NCBI GenBank assembly: GCA_037200985.1 | Contig: JBBCGJ010000001.1 | Coordinates: 3,696,756 to 3,760,755 of the forward strand | Source: Rhizomicrobium sp. | GTDB lineage: Bacteria > Pseudomonadota > Alphaproteobacteria > Micropepsales > Micropepsaceae | Length of the DNA: 64,000 bases | Direction of reading: 5' to 3' | In this document: positions 17,725-26,978 of the stretch, piece after piece | Numbering within the stretch: position 1 is the first letter of the stretch | Layout of the letters: the number at the start of each line of letters is the position of its first letter | Made by a program: the position numbers and the translations under genes | Notes under the pieces: generated by a model | What the model was told of the DNA's origin: nothing | What the model saw: only the letters and a program-made list of their open reading frames with translations | The model's database searches: none

Positions 17725-17821
17725 ATGTCCTGGCCGGCCGCGTGCGTGGGGACGATCTCAGGACGTTCGGGATCCCGCCGGCGGGACGGTGCGGGCGAAG
17801 ATCGCGCCGCCTCCGAAAGCC

Positions 17822-18754
17822 TTACGGCCGGCTGGCGTCCGCCGTCATGCGCAGGGCCGGGATGTGGCTCGCGGCGGGCTTGGTCTTCTTGGGCGGCTTC
17901 GGCGTCGTCTGGGCGACGCGGGGCGTGGGACGCGCGGCCGGCTTCGCGGGCTTGGGCGCGGTCGCCGCCACCGGACCGGCGAGCGCGTCGACCGGGACTT
18001 CCTGCATGACGACCCGAGCGCCGTCCTGTGTCAGCGGCCGGGGGGCGCCGCTGGCGGAGGGGATGGGCGGCATCGCCGTGCGCGCCACGGGCCTCGTCGC
18101 GGGCGCGCCCGCGATGGCACCGGTCGGTGCCGTGGGCGCCGGCATCGCCGTCGGCATGACCGGCGCGGTGCGGTCGAGCAGCGCCAGATTGCTCGCGATG
18201 CGCGGATCGGCGGAGCCGCTCGCCTGCGCCTGCATCAGAAGCGTGCGCGCGCTCGCCGTGTCGCCGGCCAGCATGCGCGACATCGCGTAATTGTTCAGGA
18301 TCGCGGGCTCGCCCGGCTTCAGCGCCAGCGCCCGCTCATAGGCGAGGCGGGCATTCGCCGGATCGTTGCGCTGGTCGAAGGCGACGCCCAGGGCCGAATA
18401 GGTCGACCAGTCATTGGGCTGGAGCTGGATCGCGCGGCGCAGGAACGCGATGGCGTCGCCGCTCGCCTTCTGCTGCACCAGAAGCTTGCCGTATTCGCCG
18501 ACCACGCGCGGATCGTCGGGATAGACCAGCATGAGCTGGCTCATGATGCGCGTCGCGCCGGCGACGTCGCCGCCCAGGCGCAGCGCCTGCGCCTGTCGCA
18601 CCGCCGCGTCCACATCGGGGGCCATCGGCGAGACGTCGGCGCCGCGCGCCGGCGCGCCGCCCGCATCCGTGTCGGACCCGCCGAAGGCGCCGCAGCCGCC
18701 GAGCGTGCCGGCGCAGAGCGCAAATGCCGCGATCCGAACAGCCAAACGATGCAT
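17822..18754 (-). CDS. tadD: TPR-repeat lipoprotein TadD
   Basis: Tetratricopeptide pilotin-like protein of the Tad system. The 310-residue product has a lipoprotein signal with lipobox LGGC (Cys21), then tandem TPR motifs between about residues 50 and 170 (GDVAGATRIMSQLMLVYPDD, AIQLQPNDWSTYSALGVAFD, RALALKPGEPAILNNYAM). The last 120 residues are rich in proline, alanine and lysine and carry no recognised domain. It is the only pilus gene on the minus strand at this end of the locus, facing tadC. Confidence 0.85.
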   Translation of the reverse strand: MHRLAVRIAAFALCAGTLGGCGAFGGSDTDAGGAPARGADVSPMAPDVDAAVRQAQALRLGGDVAGATRIMSQLMLVYPDDPRVVGEYGKLLVQQKASGDAIAFLRRAIQLQPNDWSTYSALGVAFDQRNDPANARLAYERALALKPGEPAILNNYAMSRMLAGDTASARTLLMQAQASGSADPRIASNLALLDRTAPVMPTAMPAPTAPTGAIAGAPATRPVARTAMPPIPSASGAPRPLTQDGARVVMQEVPVDALAGPVAATAPKPAKPAARPTPRVAQTTPKPPKKTKPAASHIPALRMTADASRP

Positions 18755-18961
18755 CGCAAGATTCCCTTTTGCCCAAGAGCGCTCCCGGGTTTCAGGATGG
18801 ACCGGCGGGGGTCAACAAACCCTTAAGTATATTGCGGCATAACGAGATAAAGGCCCGGAACGGCCGGGCGAAAGGCATTCCTCTCAAGCGCGGCGGGAAG
18901 GTTACTTTTTTCCGAACGCGTCCAATTCCTGACGCAAAAGGCGAGTTGGATTGGGCAGCTC

Positions 18962-20020
18962 ATGAATATGCCCCGAATCCTCGGTCTCTCGGCCGCCGGT
19001 CTTGCCCTGATCGGCGGTGCATTGCTGCTCGCCGTCACGCTCGGCTCGGCGCAGGGCCTGGCGCCGCGCATCTCGTTCCAGATCCTGACCGGCTCGACGG
19101 GGGGAACTTATTTTCCGGTCGGCCAGCTCATCGCCGGCCTGCTCAGCCACCCGCCCGGAGTCGACCGCTGCGAGGCGGCGCCGGTCTGCGGCCCCGCCGG
19201 CCTGATCATCTCCGCCCGCACCTCGGACGGCGCCGTGGCCAATGTCCTGGCGGTGAATGCCGGCCGCGGCGATTCCGGTCTCGCCCAGGGCGACGTGATC
19301 GCCGAGGCGGTCAAGGGCGCCGGCGCCTTTCGCGGCACCGGCAAGCAGCAGGCCGTCCGCGTCATCGCCGATCTCTTCCCGGAAGACGTGCACCTTCTGG
19401 TCGCGCGAAAATCGAAGATCCAGAGTGTCGCCGATCTCAAGGGCAAGCGGGTGTCGCTCGGCGCGGCCAATTCGGGAACCGGCGTCACCGTGCGCGCCAT
19501 CCTGGCGGCCTACGACATTCCCGAGCGCCGCCTGAAGGCGCGCCACGACACCAGCGACGTCGACGCCCAGCTTCTGCAGCAGGGCCAGATCGACGCCTTC
19601 TTCTTCGTCGGTGGGCGGCCGGTCGACCTGGTGGACGATCTGATTTCCCACGGCGTGGCGCGGCTGGTTCCCATCGACGGCGGGGGTCGCGACAAGCTGG
19701 TCAAGGCGGTGCCGTCGCTGTCGCCCGACGTCATTCCGGCCGGCACCTATCGCGGAACTCCGGCGGTGCAGACGGTCAGCGTCCGCGCCTTGTGGATCGT
19801 GAATGCCCGGGTGTCCGACGGTCTGGTCTACGGCCTCACCCGCGCCCTGTTCGATGCCGGCAACCGCGACGCGCTGAACGGCGGGGTGCGCTCGGCGGGG
19901 ATGATCCGGCTCGACACCGCGACGCAGGACCTGCCCGCGCCGCTGCATCCCGGCGCCGCGCGCTTCTACCGCGAAATCGGCCGCCTGCCGAAGGTGAACA
20001 CCAAGGCCGGCAAGATCTAG
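18962..20020 (+). CDS. TAXI family TRAP transporter solute-binding protein (orphan)
   Basis: Periplasmic solute-binding protein of the TAXI type used by TRAP transporters. The 352-residue product has a hydrophobic signal segment (about 5-30), then the family opening FQILTGSTGGTYFPVGQLIA, the pattern ANVLAVNAGRGDSGLAQGDV, and GKRVSLGAANSGTGVTVRAIL. Known members bind glutamate or other organic acids. No TRAP permease gene (fused 4TM-12TM) is next to it, so the partner is elsewhere or it has another use. Its TAG stop overlaps the GST stop on the other strand in a shared CTAG. Confidence 0.85.
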   Translation: MNMPRILGLSAAGLALIGGALLLAVTLGSAQGLAPRISFQILTGSTGGTYFPVGQLIAGLLSHPPGVDRCEAAPVCGPAGLIISARTSDGAVANVLAVNAGRGDSGLAQGDVIAEAVKGAGAFRGTGKQQAVRVIADLFPEDVHLLVARKSKIQSVADLKGKRVSLGAANSGTGVTVRAILAAYDIPERRLKARHDTSDVDAQLLQQGQIDAFFFVGGRPVDLVDDLISHGVARLVPIDGGGRDKLVKAVPSLSPDVIPAGTYRGTPAVQTVSVRALWIVNARVSDGLVYGLTRALFDAGNRDALNGGVRSAGMIRLDTATQDLPAPLHPGAARFYREIGRLPKVNTKAGKI

Positions 20021-20682
20021 GCCTCGCCCGAATCGATTTCCGTCTGCGCCTCGGCGCCCCAGTCGCGCATCGCGGGCAGCGCCATCACGCGTTCCATGTA
20101 GGATTTCACCGCTGCGGGCACATCGACGCCGAAGGTGACGAAGCGCGACACCACCGGCGCATACATACAATCGGCGACCGAGAGGCCGCCGAACAGGAAG
20201 CCGCCATCGTGCCCGAACCGCGCCAGCGCCGAGGACCAGGCATCGACGACCCGGCCGATCTGCGCCAGGGTCGCCTCGCGCAGGGTGGGCAAGGGCAGGC
20301 GCCGCACGAAATCCATCGAGAGCTGGTCGCGCAAGTCGGGAAAGCCCGCATGCATCTCGGCGGCATAGGACCGCGCCTCCGCCCGCACCAGCGGATCGGA
20401 CGGCCACAGCCCCGCCGCGGGATGGCGCTCGGCCAGCGTCTCGCAGATCGCAAGGCTGTCCCACACGATCGCCTCGCGTCCGTCGTCCTCCTCGATCCTG
20501 AGGATCGGCACGCGCCCCGCCTTGGAATAGCGCTTGATCTCGTCGCCGGTCAGATTCTGCTGGCGCAGCCTGACCTTGATCTCCGCGAACGGCGCCCCCG
20601 TCGCGCGCAGCGCAACATAGGGCCGCAGGCTCCAGCTCGACCATTCCTTGGTTCCCACGATCAGCGTGTAGCGCGCGGTCAT
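20017..20682 (-). CDS. glutathione S-transferase family protein
   Basis: Predicted cytoplasmic GST of 221 residues. The N-terminal thioredoxin-like domain has the motif WSSWSLRPYVALR with the usual catalytic Ser/Tyr position, the cis-proline region GRVPIL near residue 57 and the glutathione-binding VWDSLAICETLAE near 73. The C-terminal helical domain carries FGGLSVADCMYAPV. The ATG at 20682 was chosen because the longer frame continues into the upstream region with no homology-like sequence. It is convergent with the TAXI gene and divergent from the aminopeptidase gene. Confidence 0.88.
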   Translation of the reverse strand: MTARYTLIVGTKEWSSWSLRPYVALRATGAPFAEIKVRLRQQNLTGDEIKRYSKAGRVPILRIEEDDGREAIVWDSLAICETLAERHPAAGLWPSDPLVRAEARSYAAEMHAGFPDLRDQLSMDFVRRLPLPTLREATLAQIGRVVDAWSSALARFGHDGGFLFGGLSVADCMYAPVVSRFVTFGVDVPAAVKSYMERVMALPAMRDWGAEAQTEIDSGEA

Positions 20683-20794
20683 GTCCTTGCGTCCTCGAAG
20701 GGCGCGCACTATCGCCCCATCGCCGCCGCGGCGGCAACATTGCGCGCCAGGACGCGCCGTCCTATCCATCGCCTCGACCCGAAGGAACCGCCCG

Positions 20795-22171
20795 ATGCAT
20801 CCCAGCCTCGTCAAGTCCGCGCGCGGCGCCATTCCCCTGCACGCCGTGACCAAGGACGGGCTCAAGCGCTTCCTCGCGGAGCTGCCCAGGCGCGACGCGG
20901 CCATCCTGAAGAGCATCGGCTTCGCCGCCGGCGAAGGCGAATTGAAGCTCGTGCCGAACGCGGCCGGCGACATCGGCGCCGCCGTGCTGGGGCTGGGCAA
21001 GGGCGATGACAAGCTCGCGCTCGCCGTGTTCTCCGAGCAGCTTCCCGCCGGCACCTATCGCTTCGCCGATGTGCCGGACGGCGTGGGCGGTGCGAATGGC
21101 GCGCTCGCCTGGATCCTCGGCACCTATCAGTTCACCCGCTACAAGAAGGGAAAGACGCTCGCCGCCAGGCTCGTCCTGCCCGACGGCGTCGACGGCGAAG
21201 AGGTCTCGCGCATCGCCGCCGGAATCTTCCTCGGCCGCGACCTCATCAACACCCCGGCCAACGACATGGGCCCGGAAGAACTCGCCGCCGCCGCCCGCGA
21301 TGTCGCGAAGAAGCACGGCGCGAAATTCGCCGTCGTCGTCGGCGACGCGCTGCTGACGCAGAACTATCCGCTCATCCACGCCGTCGGCAAAGGCTCGGCG
21401 CGCGCGCCGCGCATCGCCAGCTTCGCCTGGGGCCGCGCCGGCGCGCCCAAGGTGACGCTGGTCGGCAAGGGCATCGTCTTCGATACCGGCGGCTACGACC
21501 TCAAGCCTGCCTCCGGCATGCTGTCGATGAAGAAGGACATGGGCGGCGCCGCGACCGTGCTCGCCATCGCCGACATGGTGATGGGCGCGGGGCTCGATGT
21601 CCGTCTCTCCGTCTTCGTGCCGGCGGCGGAGAATTCCGTCTCCGGCAGCGCCTATCGCCCGAGCGATGTGTTCCCCTCGCGCAAGGGCCTGACGGTCGAG
21701 ATCGGCAACACCGACGCCGAAGGCCGCCTCGTCCTCGCCGACGCGCTGGCGGAGGCCGATGCGGCGGCGCCCGATCTTCTGATCGACATCGCGACCTTGA
21801 CCGGCGCGGCGCGCACCGCCACCGGTTTCGAATTGCCGCCCTTCTTCACCGACGACGAGGCGCTGGCCGCCGACCTGATGAAGCATGCCGCGCTGGCCGG
21901 CGATCCGATGTGGCGCCTGCCCCTCTGGCGCGGCTACGAATCCGCGCTCAACTCCACGGTCGCCGACCTCACCAACAATCCGAACTACGGTTATGCCGGC
22001 GCGATCACCGCGGCGCTGTTCCTGAACCGCTTTGTCGAGAAGGCGAAAAGCTGGGTGCATTTCGACATCGCCGCGTGGGTCGACCGCCCCAAGCCCGGCC
22101 GCCGCGCCGGCGCCGAACCAACCGCGGCGCGCGCGATCTATTCCCTGCTGAAGGACCGCTACGGCCCGTGA
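20795..22171 (+). CDS. leucyl aminopeptidase family protein (M17)
   Basis: Cytoplasmic metallo-aminopeptidase. The 458-residue product has the M17 catalytic domain: GKGIVFDTGGYDLKP with the metal-binding lysine/aspartate (around 229-243) and the signature NTDAEGRLVLAD around 305. The N-terminal domain is short and divergent from PepA, a form common in alphaproteobacteria. The start at 20795 has GAAGGA 7 nt upstream. The stop overlaps the GTG of the following NlpC/P60 gene (GTGA), so the two are coupled and may act together on peptides. Confidence 0.92.
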   Translation: MHPSLVKSARGAIPLHAVTKDGLKRFLAELPRRDAAILKSIGFAAGEGELKLVPNAAGDIGAAVLGLGKGDDKLALAVFSEQLPAGTYRFADVPDGVGGANGALAWILGTYQFTRYKKGKTLAARLVLPDGVDGEEVSRIAAGIFLGRDLINTPANDMGPEELAAAARDVAKKHGAKFAVVVGDALLTQNYPLIHAVGKGSARAPRIASFAWGRAGAPKVTLVGKGIVFDTGGYDLKPASGMLSMKKDMGGAATVLAIADMVMGAGLDVRLSVFVPAAENSVSGSAYRPSDVFPSRKGLTVEIGNTDAEGRLVLADALAEADAAAPDLLIDIATLTGAARTATGFELPPFFTDDEALAADLMKHAALAGDPMWRLPLWRGYESALNSTVADLTNNPNYGYAGAITAALFLNRFVEKAKSWVHFDIAAWVDRPKPGRRAGAEPTAARAIYSLLKDRYGP

Positions 22172-22995
22172 GCGACCCGCGCATCACCCCGGCGCGGCCC
22201 GATCTCGCCGCCGCATCGCTGAAGGGCCAGGTCCAGGCGGCCGCCTTCGCCGAGGGCCGCGCCATGACCATCGCGCGCGGCCGCGCCCCGCTCCGGCATT
22301 CGCGCTCGCTCGAGGCGGTCCAGGACGACGAACTGCTCTTCGGCGAGGTGTTCACCGTCTATGAGACGAAAGACGGCTGGGCCTGGGGCCAGTCGGCGGT
22401 CGATTCCTATGTCGGCTATGTCCACACCATCTTCTGCTGCGATCCCGTCGCGCCCACCCATCGCGTCACGGCCCTGACGACGCCGATCCTGACCGGCCCC
22501 GACATCCGGCGCGCGACGCGCGATCTGCTGCCGCTGAACGCGCGCGTGAAGGTCCTGGACCGCGCCAAGGGCTTCATCCGCATCGCGCCCGACGGTTTCG
22601 TCTTCGAAGGCCATATCGCGCCGCTGGACGTGCTCGCGCCCGACTTCGTGGCGACGGCGGAGCGTTTCGTCGGCACCGCCTATGTCTGGGGCGGCAAGAC
22701 GCATGCAGGTCTCGATTGCTCGGGCCTGGTGCAGACCGCGCTCGCGAGCGCCGGCATCGCCGCCCCCCGCGACACCGACCAGCAGGAGACGGCGCTCGGC
22801 CAGGCCGTGCCCTTCGCCGAGCGGCGGCGCGGCGATCTCGTCTTCTGGAGCGGCCATGTCGGCATCATGCTGGACGCGGCGCGCCTGCTGCATGCCAACG
22901 CCTTCCACATGCAGGTCGAGATCGAGCCGGTGGAAGACGCCGTCGCCCGCATCGCCCCCATCGCCGGCCCGGTGACGGTTGTGAAGCGGCTTTGA
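22168..22995 (+). CDS. NlpC/P60 family peptidase with N-terminal SH3-like domain
   Basis: Probable cysteine peptidase acting on cell-wall peptides. The product (275 residues from a GTG that overlaps the aminopeptidase stop) has an SH3-like region (about 40-150) and a C-terminal NlpC/P60 domain with Cys184 in AGLDCSGLVQ, His230 in SGHVGIML and His242 in LLHANAFH, the expected triad. No signal peptide is visible, so it may act on recycled peptides in the cytoplasm. Coupling to an M17 peptidase supports that idea. Confidence 0.9.
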   Translation: MSDPRITPARPDLAAASLKGQVQAAAFAEGRAMTIARGRAPLRHSRSLEAVQDDELLFGEVFTVYETKDGWAWGQSAVDSYVGYVHTIFCCDPVAPTHRVTALTTPILTGPDIRRATRDLLPLNARVKVLDRAKGFIRIAPDGFVFEGHIAPLDVLAPDFVATAERFVGTAYVWGGKTHAGLDCSGLVQTALASAGIAAPRDTDQQETALGQAVPFAERRRGDLVFWSGHVGIMLDAARLLHANAFHMQVEIEPVEDAVARIAPIAGPVTVVKRL

Positions 22996-23001
22996 AAAAG
23001 C

Positions 23002-23080
23002 TGTCATGCCCGCGAAGGCGGGCATCCAGCGACTGGGCGATTCGCTGAGTCTGTCCTTTCCCGCCTGCGCGGGACGTGAC
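23002..23080. repeat. dispersed palindrome, 'TGTCATGCCCGCG' family
   Basis: Begins TGTCATGCCCGCG and ends with a near-inverse CGCGGGACGTGAC. It sits just after the NlpC/P60 gene. Related copies lie at 26411, 37658, 44243 and 54836. Confidence 0.7.
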
Positions 23081-23089
23081 GGAATTGCT

Positions 23090-24025
23090 TCAATACCCCC
23101 GCGTCATGTCCACGACGTTCTTCGGCGCCTCGCCGCGCTCCAGCGCCGCGATCCCGGCGAGGATCGAACGGGTGGCGGCCAGCGGCGAGGTGATCGCCGC
23201 GATGTGCGGCGTCGCGATAATCCTGGGATGCTTCCAGATCGGGCTCGTCTCCGGCAGCGGCTCGGTCTCGAACACGTCGAGCGTCGCGCCCGACAGATGC
23301 CCGGAGTCGAGCGCCGCGATCAGGTCCGGCTCGTTCACATGCCCGCCGCGCGCGATGTTGACGACATAGGCGCCTTTCGGCAGCTTCGCGAAGGTCTCGG
23401 CGCGCAGGATGTGCCGTGTGTCGGGCGTCAGCGGCAGCACGCAGATCAGAAAATCGCAGCCGCCGAGGAACGCGTCCATCTCCTTCGCGCCGGCGAAGCT
23501 CGTCACGCCCGCCACCGTCTTGCGCGAGCGGCTCCAGCCGCTGACGGCAAAGCCCAGGTCGCGCAGGCGTGCGGCGCAGGCCGTGCCGATCTCGCCCAGG
23601 CCCAATATGCCGACGCGCGTGTCGGCGGTGGCGCGCGGCAGCATGCGCTGGCGCCATTTGCTCTCCGCCTGCGCCGCGGCGAAGAACGAGACGGTGCGGT
23701 GCTGCATCAGCACATGGAGCACGGCGAACTGCGCCATCTCGCCCGACAGCGTCGGATCGACAAAGCGGATCAGCGGGATGTGCTTGGGAAAATCCGGATC
23801 CATCAGGAACCCGTCGACGCCGGCGCCGAGCGAGAACACCGCTTTCAGGTTCGGCAGCGAGGCCAGCAGGCCCGGCGGCGGGCGGAAGCTCACCGCATAG
23901 GCGATCTCGGCCGGGTCGTAGCTGTCGACGCCATGGGCATGGACCCGCAGCCCGCCGACCGACAGCGGCTGTTGCCACAGCCCGCCCCAGCCGGGCGGGA
24001 CGAGCAGGAGGATCGATCCGTTCAT
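23090..24025 (-). CDS. ghrA: 2-hydroxyacid dehydrogenase (GhrA-like)
   Basis: Probable NAD(P)H-dependent glyoxylate/hydroxypyruvate reductase. The 311-residue length fits GhrA. Motifs: nucleotide-binding VGILGLGEIGTACA (near 135), catalytic-arginine region VNIARGGHVNEPDL, and the TPHIAAITSP histidine segment. I use the ATG at 24025, giving MNGSILLLVPPGW; earlier in-frame starts exist but add no family sequence. It lies 39 bp downstream of the cytochrome c gene on the same strand and may share its transcript. Confidence 0.85.
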   Translation of the reverse strand: MNGSILLLVPPGWGGLWQQPLSVGGLRVHAHGVDSYDPAEIAYAVSFRPPPGLLASLPNLKAVFSLGAGVDGFLMDPDFPKHIPLIRFVDPTLSGEMAQFAVLHVLMQHRTVSFFAAAQAESKWRQRMLPRATADTRVGILGLGEIGTACAARLRDLGFAVSGWSRSRKTVAGVTSFAGAKEMDAFLGGCDFLICVLPLTPDTRHILRAETFAKLPKGAYVVNIARGGHVNEPDLIAALDSGHLSGATLDVFETEPLPETSPIWKHPRIIATPHIAAITSPLAATRSILAGIAALERGEAPKNVVDMTRGY

Positions 24026-24064
24026 ATCGCGCACGCTCACGCCTTCGCGCGCACCGCGCAAGCT

Positions 24065-24673
24065 TTACTTCGCCGGCGGCGTCGCGGCCGGCGGTGTCGC
24101 GGCGGCCGCGGGCTTGGGCGGCGCGGGCGCCGGGATCGGCGGCGGGCTGTCGTTCTGGGTGCGCAGGAACGCGATCAGGTTGATGCGGTCCGCCGCGCTC
24201 TTGATGCCCGCGAAGGTCATCTTGGTGCCCGGCACATAGCTCTGCGGCGACTTGATGAACTTGAACAGGTTGTCATAGGTCCACGGATCGTGGCTGGCGC
24301 TCATCGCGCTCGAATAGGAGAAGCCGGCTTCGGTCGCGCGCGGCCGGCCGACCACGCCATAGAGCTCCGGTCCGATCTTGTTCGGCCCGCCCTTGGAGAT
24401 GTCGTGGCACTGCTCGCAGCGGCCGGAGATCGCCTTGCCGCCGGCGACGTCGGCGGTCGGCAGCACCGTGCCCCAATCGGGCAGGGCTTCCTCGACGGGC
24501 GCGGTCGCGGCGCCGCCGGTGGAGGCGGTCTCGGTCACACCTTCGACGTGATAGGCCTCCTTGGCCGGCTTCTCCGGCTCGAACAAAGCTTCGGTCGCGA
24601 AATTGATCACGAGGACGAAGATCAGCGTGCCCAGGACCGCGCCGGCGATCTTGTTCCACTCCCAGGAATCCAT
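24065..24673 (-). CDS. cycM: membrane-anchored c-type cytochrome (CycM-like)
   Basis: Electron carrier with an uncleaved N-terminal membrane anchor (about residues 8-27) and a class I cytochrome c domain in the periplasm. Haem attachment motif CEQCH at 86-90; axial methionine likely Met152 in GTKMTFAG. This arrangement matches CycM/c552, which feeds cytochrome c oxidase. The 202-residue product ends with a proline/alanine-rich tail (about 25 residues). It is divergent from kdsB. The mature electron partner is not in the window. Confidence 0.9.
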   Translation of the reverse strand: MDSWEWNKIAGAVLGTLIFVLVINFATEALFEPEKPAKEAYHVEGVTETASTGGAATAPVEEALPDWGTVLPTADVAGGKAISGRCEQCHDISKGGPNKIGPELYGVVGRPRATEAGFSYSSAMSASHDPWTYDNLFKFIKSPQSYVPGTKMTFAGIKSAADRINLIAFLRTQNDSPPPIPAPAPPKPAAAATPPAATPPAK

Positions 24674-24783
24674 AAGGTCACCGCTCCGCTAAGGTCGCCC
24701 GAATGCCGGGCGACATTACCCATGGGCTGGGAACCGTCATTGCGGCGAAGCGTCGCAGAATTCAAGGGAATTCAAGGGTTTCG

Positions 24784-25521
24784 ATGAAACCGATCGTGCT
24801 TATCCCCGCCCGCATGGCGTCGACGCGCCTGCCCGGCAAGCCGCTCGCCGACATCGGCGGCCAGCCGATGATCGTGCTTGTGTGGCGTCAGGCGATGGCG
24901 GCGGGCATCGGCCCGGTGGCGGTCGCCGCGGCGGAGCCGGAAATCGCCGCCGCGATCGAAGGCGCGGGCGGCCGCGCGATCCTCACCGATCCCGACCTGC
25001 CGTCGGGGTCCGACCGCATCTTTCAGGCCCTGAGCCGGCTCGATCCGGGCGGCGAATACGACGTCGTCGTCAATCTCCAGGGCGATCTGCCCGCGCTCGA
25101 CCCCGCCCAGGTCCGGCTCGTCGCCCGGACCCTGTCGGACAGCGGCGCCGACATCGCGACCCTGGCCGCGCAGATCGACGATCCGGCCGATTGCGACAAT
25201 CCCGCCGTCGTGAAGCCCGTTGTCGCCTGGCAGGGCAATCGCGGCCGCGCTCTCTACTTCACCCGCGCCCGGGCGCCGTCGGGCGACGGCCCGCTCTACC
25301 ATCACATCGGCATCTACGCTTACACCCGTGCGGCGCTCGCGCGCTTCGTCGCCTTGCCGCCGTCCCCGCTCGAAATGCGCGAGAAGCTCGAACAGCTTCG
25401 CGCGCTGGAAGCGGGCATGAGCATTGCGGTGGCCCGCGTGGACAGCGTGCCGCTCAGCGTCGATACTCCCGCCGATCTCGAAAAAGCGCGCGCGATATTG
25501 GGCAAGAAGACGTCGTCATGA
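24784..25521 (+). CDS. kdsB: 3-deoxy-manno-octulosonate cytidylyltransferase
   Basis: Activates Kdo as CMP-Kdo for lipopolysaccharide synthesis in the cytoplasm. The 245-residue product shows the family opening IPARMASTRLPGKPLADI, then VAAAEPEI, the SGSDRI motif near 79 and VVVNLQGDLPALDP near 96. The usual EPxI is replaced by LPAL, a mild change. The start at 24784 gives the canonical N-terminus; longer in-frame starts do not. The stop overlaps the pheA start (ATGA). Confidence 0.92.
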   Translation: MKPIVLIPARMASTRLPGKPLADIGGQPMIVLVWRQAMAAGIGPVAVAAAEPEIAAAIEGAGGRAILTDPDLPSGSDRIFQALSRLDPGGEYDVVVNLQGDLPALDPAQVRLVARTLSDSGADIATLAAQIDDPADCDNPAVVKPVVAWQGNRGRALYFTRARAPSGDGPLYHHIGIYAYTRAALARFVALPPSPLEMREKLEQLRALEAGMSIAVARVDSVPLSVDTPADLEKARAILGKKTSS

Positions 25522-26381
25522 GCGGACCGGCCATCTCCAAGGCGCGGCGCGTCGCCTTCCAGGGCGAGCCCGGGGCCTATGCCAACCTCGCCGCGCGCGA
25601 GGCGCTGCCGCACGCGCAATACATTCCCTGCCCGACCTTCGACCAGGCGGTCGAGGCGGTGAAGCAGGGCGAGACCGATCTGTGCATCATCCCGGTCGAG
25701 AATTCGCTGATGGGCCGCATCGCGGACATCCATCACCTCCTGCCCGAGGCGGGGCTGCACATCGTCGGCGAGCACTTCCTGCGCATCCGCCACCAATTGC
25801 TCGGGATCAGGGGCGCGGCGCTCGGCGGCCTCAAAAGCGTCTACAGCCAGGGCCCGGCGCTGGCGCAGTGCCTGAAGGTGATCCGCGAGCTGAAGCTGAA
25901 GGCCGAGAACTGGCACGACACGGCCGGTTCCGCCAAGCACATCGCCGAGCTCCAGGACCCGACCGCCGCCGCCATCGCCTCGCGGATGGCGGGCGAGCTT
26001 TACGGTCTCGACGTGCTGAAGGCCGATGTCGAGGACGAGCATCACAACCATACCCGCTTCCTCATCATGTCGCGCGAGTTCGATGTCGCGCCGAATGACG
26101 GGCGGCGGATCATCACGACCTTCGTGTTCCGGGTGAAGAACATCCCCGCCGCGCTGTACAAGGCGATGGGCGGCTTCGCGACCAACCAGGTGAACATGAC
26201 CAAGCTGGAGAGCTACCAGCTCGGCGGCTCCTTCAACGCAACGCAGTTCTACGCCGATATCGAGGGCCATCCCGACGACGACAATGTCCGCCGCGCGCTG
26301 GAAGAACTCGCCTTCTTCACCTCGAAGCTGACCGTGCTCGGCGTCTATCCGGCGCACGAGTACCGCGACGACATGCCGTGA
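25518..26381 (+). CDS. pheA: prephenate dehydratase
   Basis: Converts prephenate to phenylpyruvate for phenylalanine synthesis. The 287-residue product has the periplasmic-binding-like catalytic domain (VAFQGEPGAYANLAAREA, IPVENSLMGRI near 61, TRFLIMSRE near 174) and a C-terminal ACT domain for phenylalanine feedback (TKLESYQLGGSF near 235). There is no chorismate mutase domain. The ATG overlaps the kdsB stop by 4 bp, an association often seen in alphaproteobacteria. Confidence 0.94.
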   Translation: MSGPAISKARRVAFQGEPGAYANLAAREALPHAQYIPCPTFDQAVEAVKQGETDLCIIPVENSLMGRIADIHHLLPEAGLHIVGEHFLRIRHQLLGIRGAALGGLKSVYSQGPALAQCLKVIRELKLKAENWHDTAGSAKHIAELQDPTAAAIASRMAGELYGLDVLKADVEDEHHNHTRFLIMSREFDVAPNDGRRIITTFVFRVKNIPAALYKAMGGFATNQVNMTKLESYQLGGSFNATQFYADIEGHPDDDNVRRALEELAFFTSKLTVLGVYPAHEYRDDMP

Positions 26382-26410
26382 CGTATAATCAGTTCTCGCA
26401 TAACCAAAAC

Positions 26411-26487
26411 TGTCATGCCCGCGCAGGCGGGCATCCAGCGTCTGGGCGGATAGCCGGGTGTGGATTCCCGCCTGCGCGGGAATGACA
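26411..26487. repeat. dispersed palindrome, 'TGTCATGCCCGCG' family
   Basis: Starts TGTCATGCCCGCGCAGG and ends CCTGCGCGGGAATGACA, forming an inverted repeat of about 20 bp per arm. It lies between convergent pheA and the GNAT gene and could stop transcription from both sides. Confidence 0.75.
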
Positions 26488-26519
26488 TTCTGGAATTGGG
26501 ACGTGAATGGCGGTCGGGC

Positions 26520-26978
26520 TCAACGCTTGGCAGCCCGCCAGCGATAATACACCCGCGGCCCCGACCATCCCTCCTGCATGATCTCGTTCTCGCGCACGAA
26601 GCCCTCGCGCTCGTACCAGGCGATTGCCTTGGCGTTGCCGACGGCCGTCCGCAGCAGGATCTCGTCCGGCAGGTGTTGCCGCGTGAATGCAAGCAACGCC
26701 TTGCCGATGCCCTTGCCCTGATGCTCCGGCGCGACGAACAACTGGTCGAGATAGTTGTCGTGCGAGCGGAACGCCAGCATCGCCGCGATCCTGCCGTCCA
26801 GCTCGGCGACGTAAAGCTGCCAGCCTCGTGCGATCTCGTCCGGAATCCGCGCCCGCAGATCCGCCAGCGTCGCATCCCATCCGGTCGCCAGCCCGGTCGA
26901 GACATGGCTATCCATCCACACGCGGGCGACCGCGTCGAACTCGTGCGCGCGCGCCGGCCGGATGACGATGCCGCTCAC
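26520..26978 (-). CDS. GNAT family N-acetyltransferase
   Basis: Acetyl-CoA-dependent acyltransferase of unknown substrate, 152 residues. The acetyl-CoA motif A is clear: LDQLFVAPEHQGKGIGKALL (QGKGIG near residue 95), followed by motif B NAKAIAWYEREGF. The start is a GTG at 26978 that overlaps the stop of the upstream GNAT-like gene (GTGA), giving VSGIVIRPARAHEFDAV. It is the third gene of a tightly coupled nudC-GNAT-GNAT unit. Confidence 0.88.
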   Translation of the reverse strand: MSGIVIRPARAHEFDAVARVWMDSHVSTGLATGWDATLADLRARIPDEIARGWQLYVAELDGRIAAMLAFRSHDNYLDQLFVAPEHQGKGIGKALLAFTRQHLPDEILLRTAVGNAKAIAWYEREGFVRENEIMQEGWSGPRVYYRWRAAKR

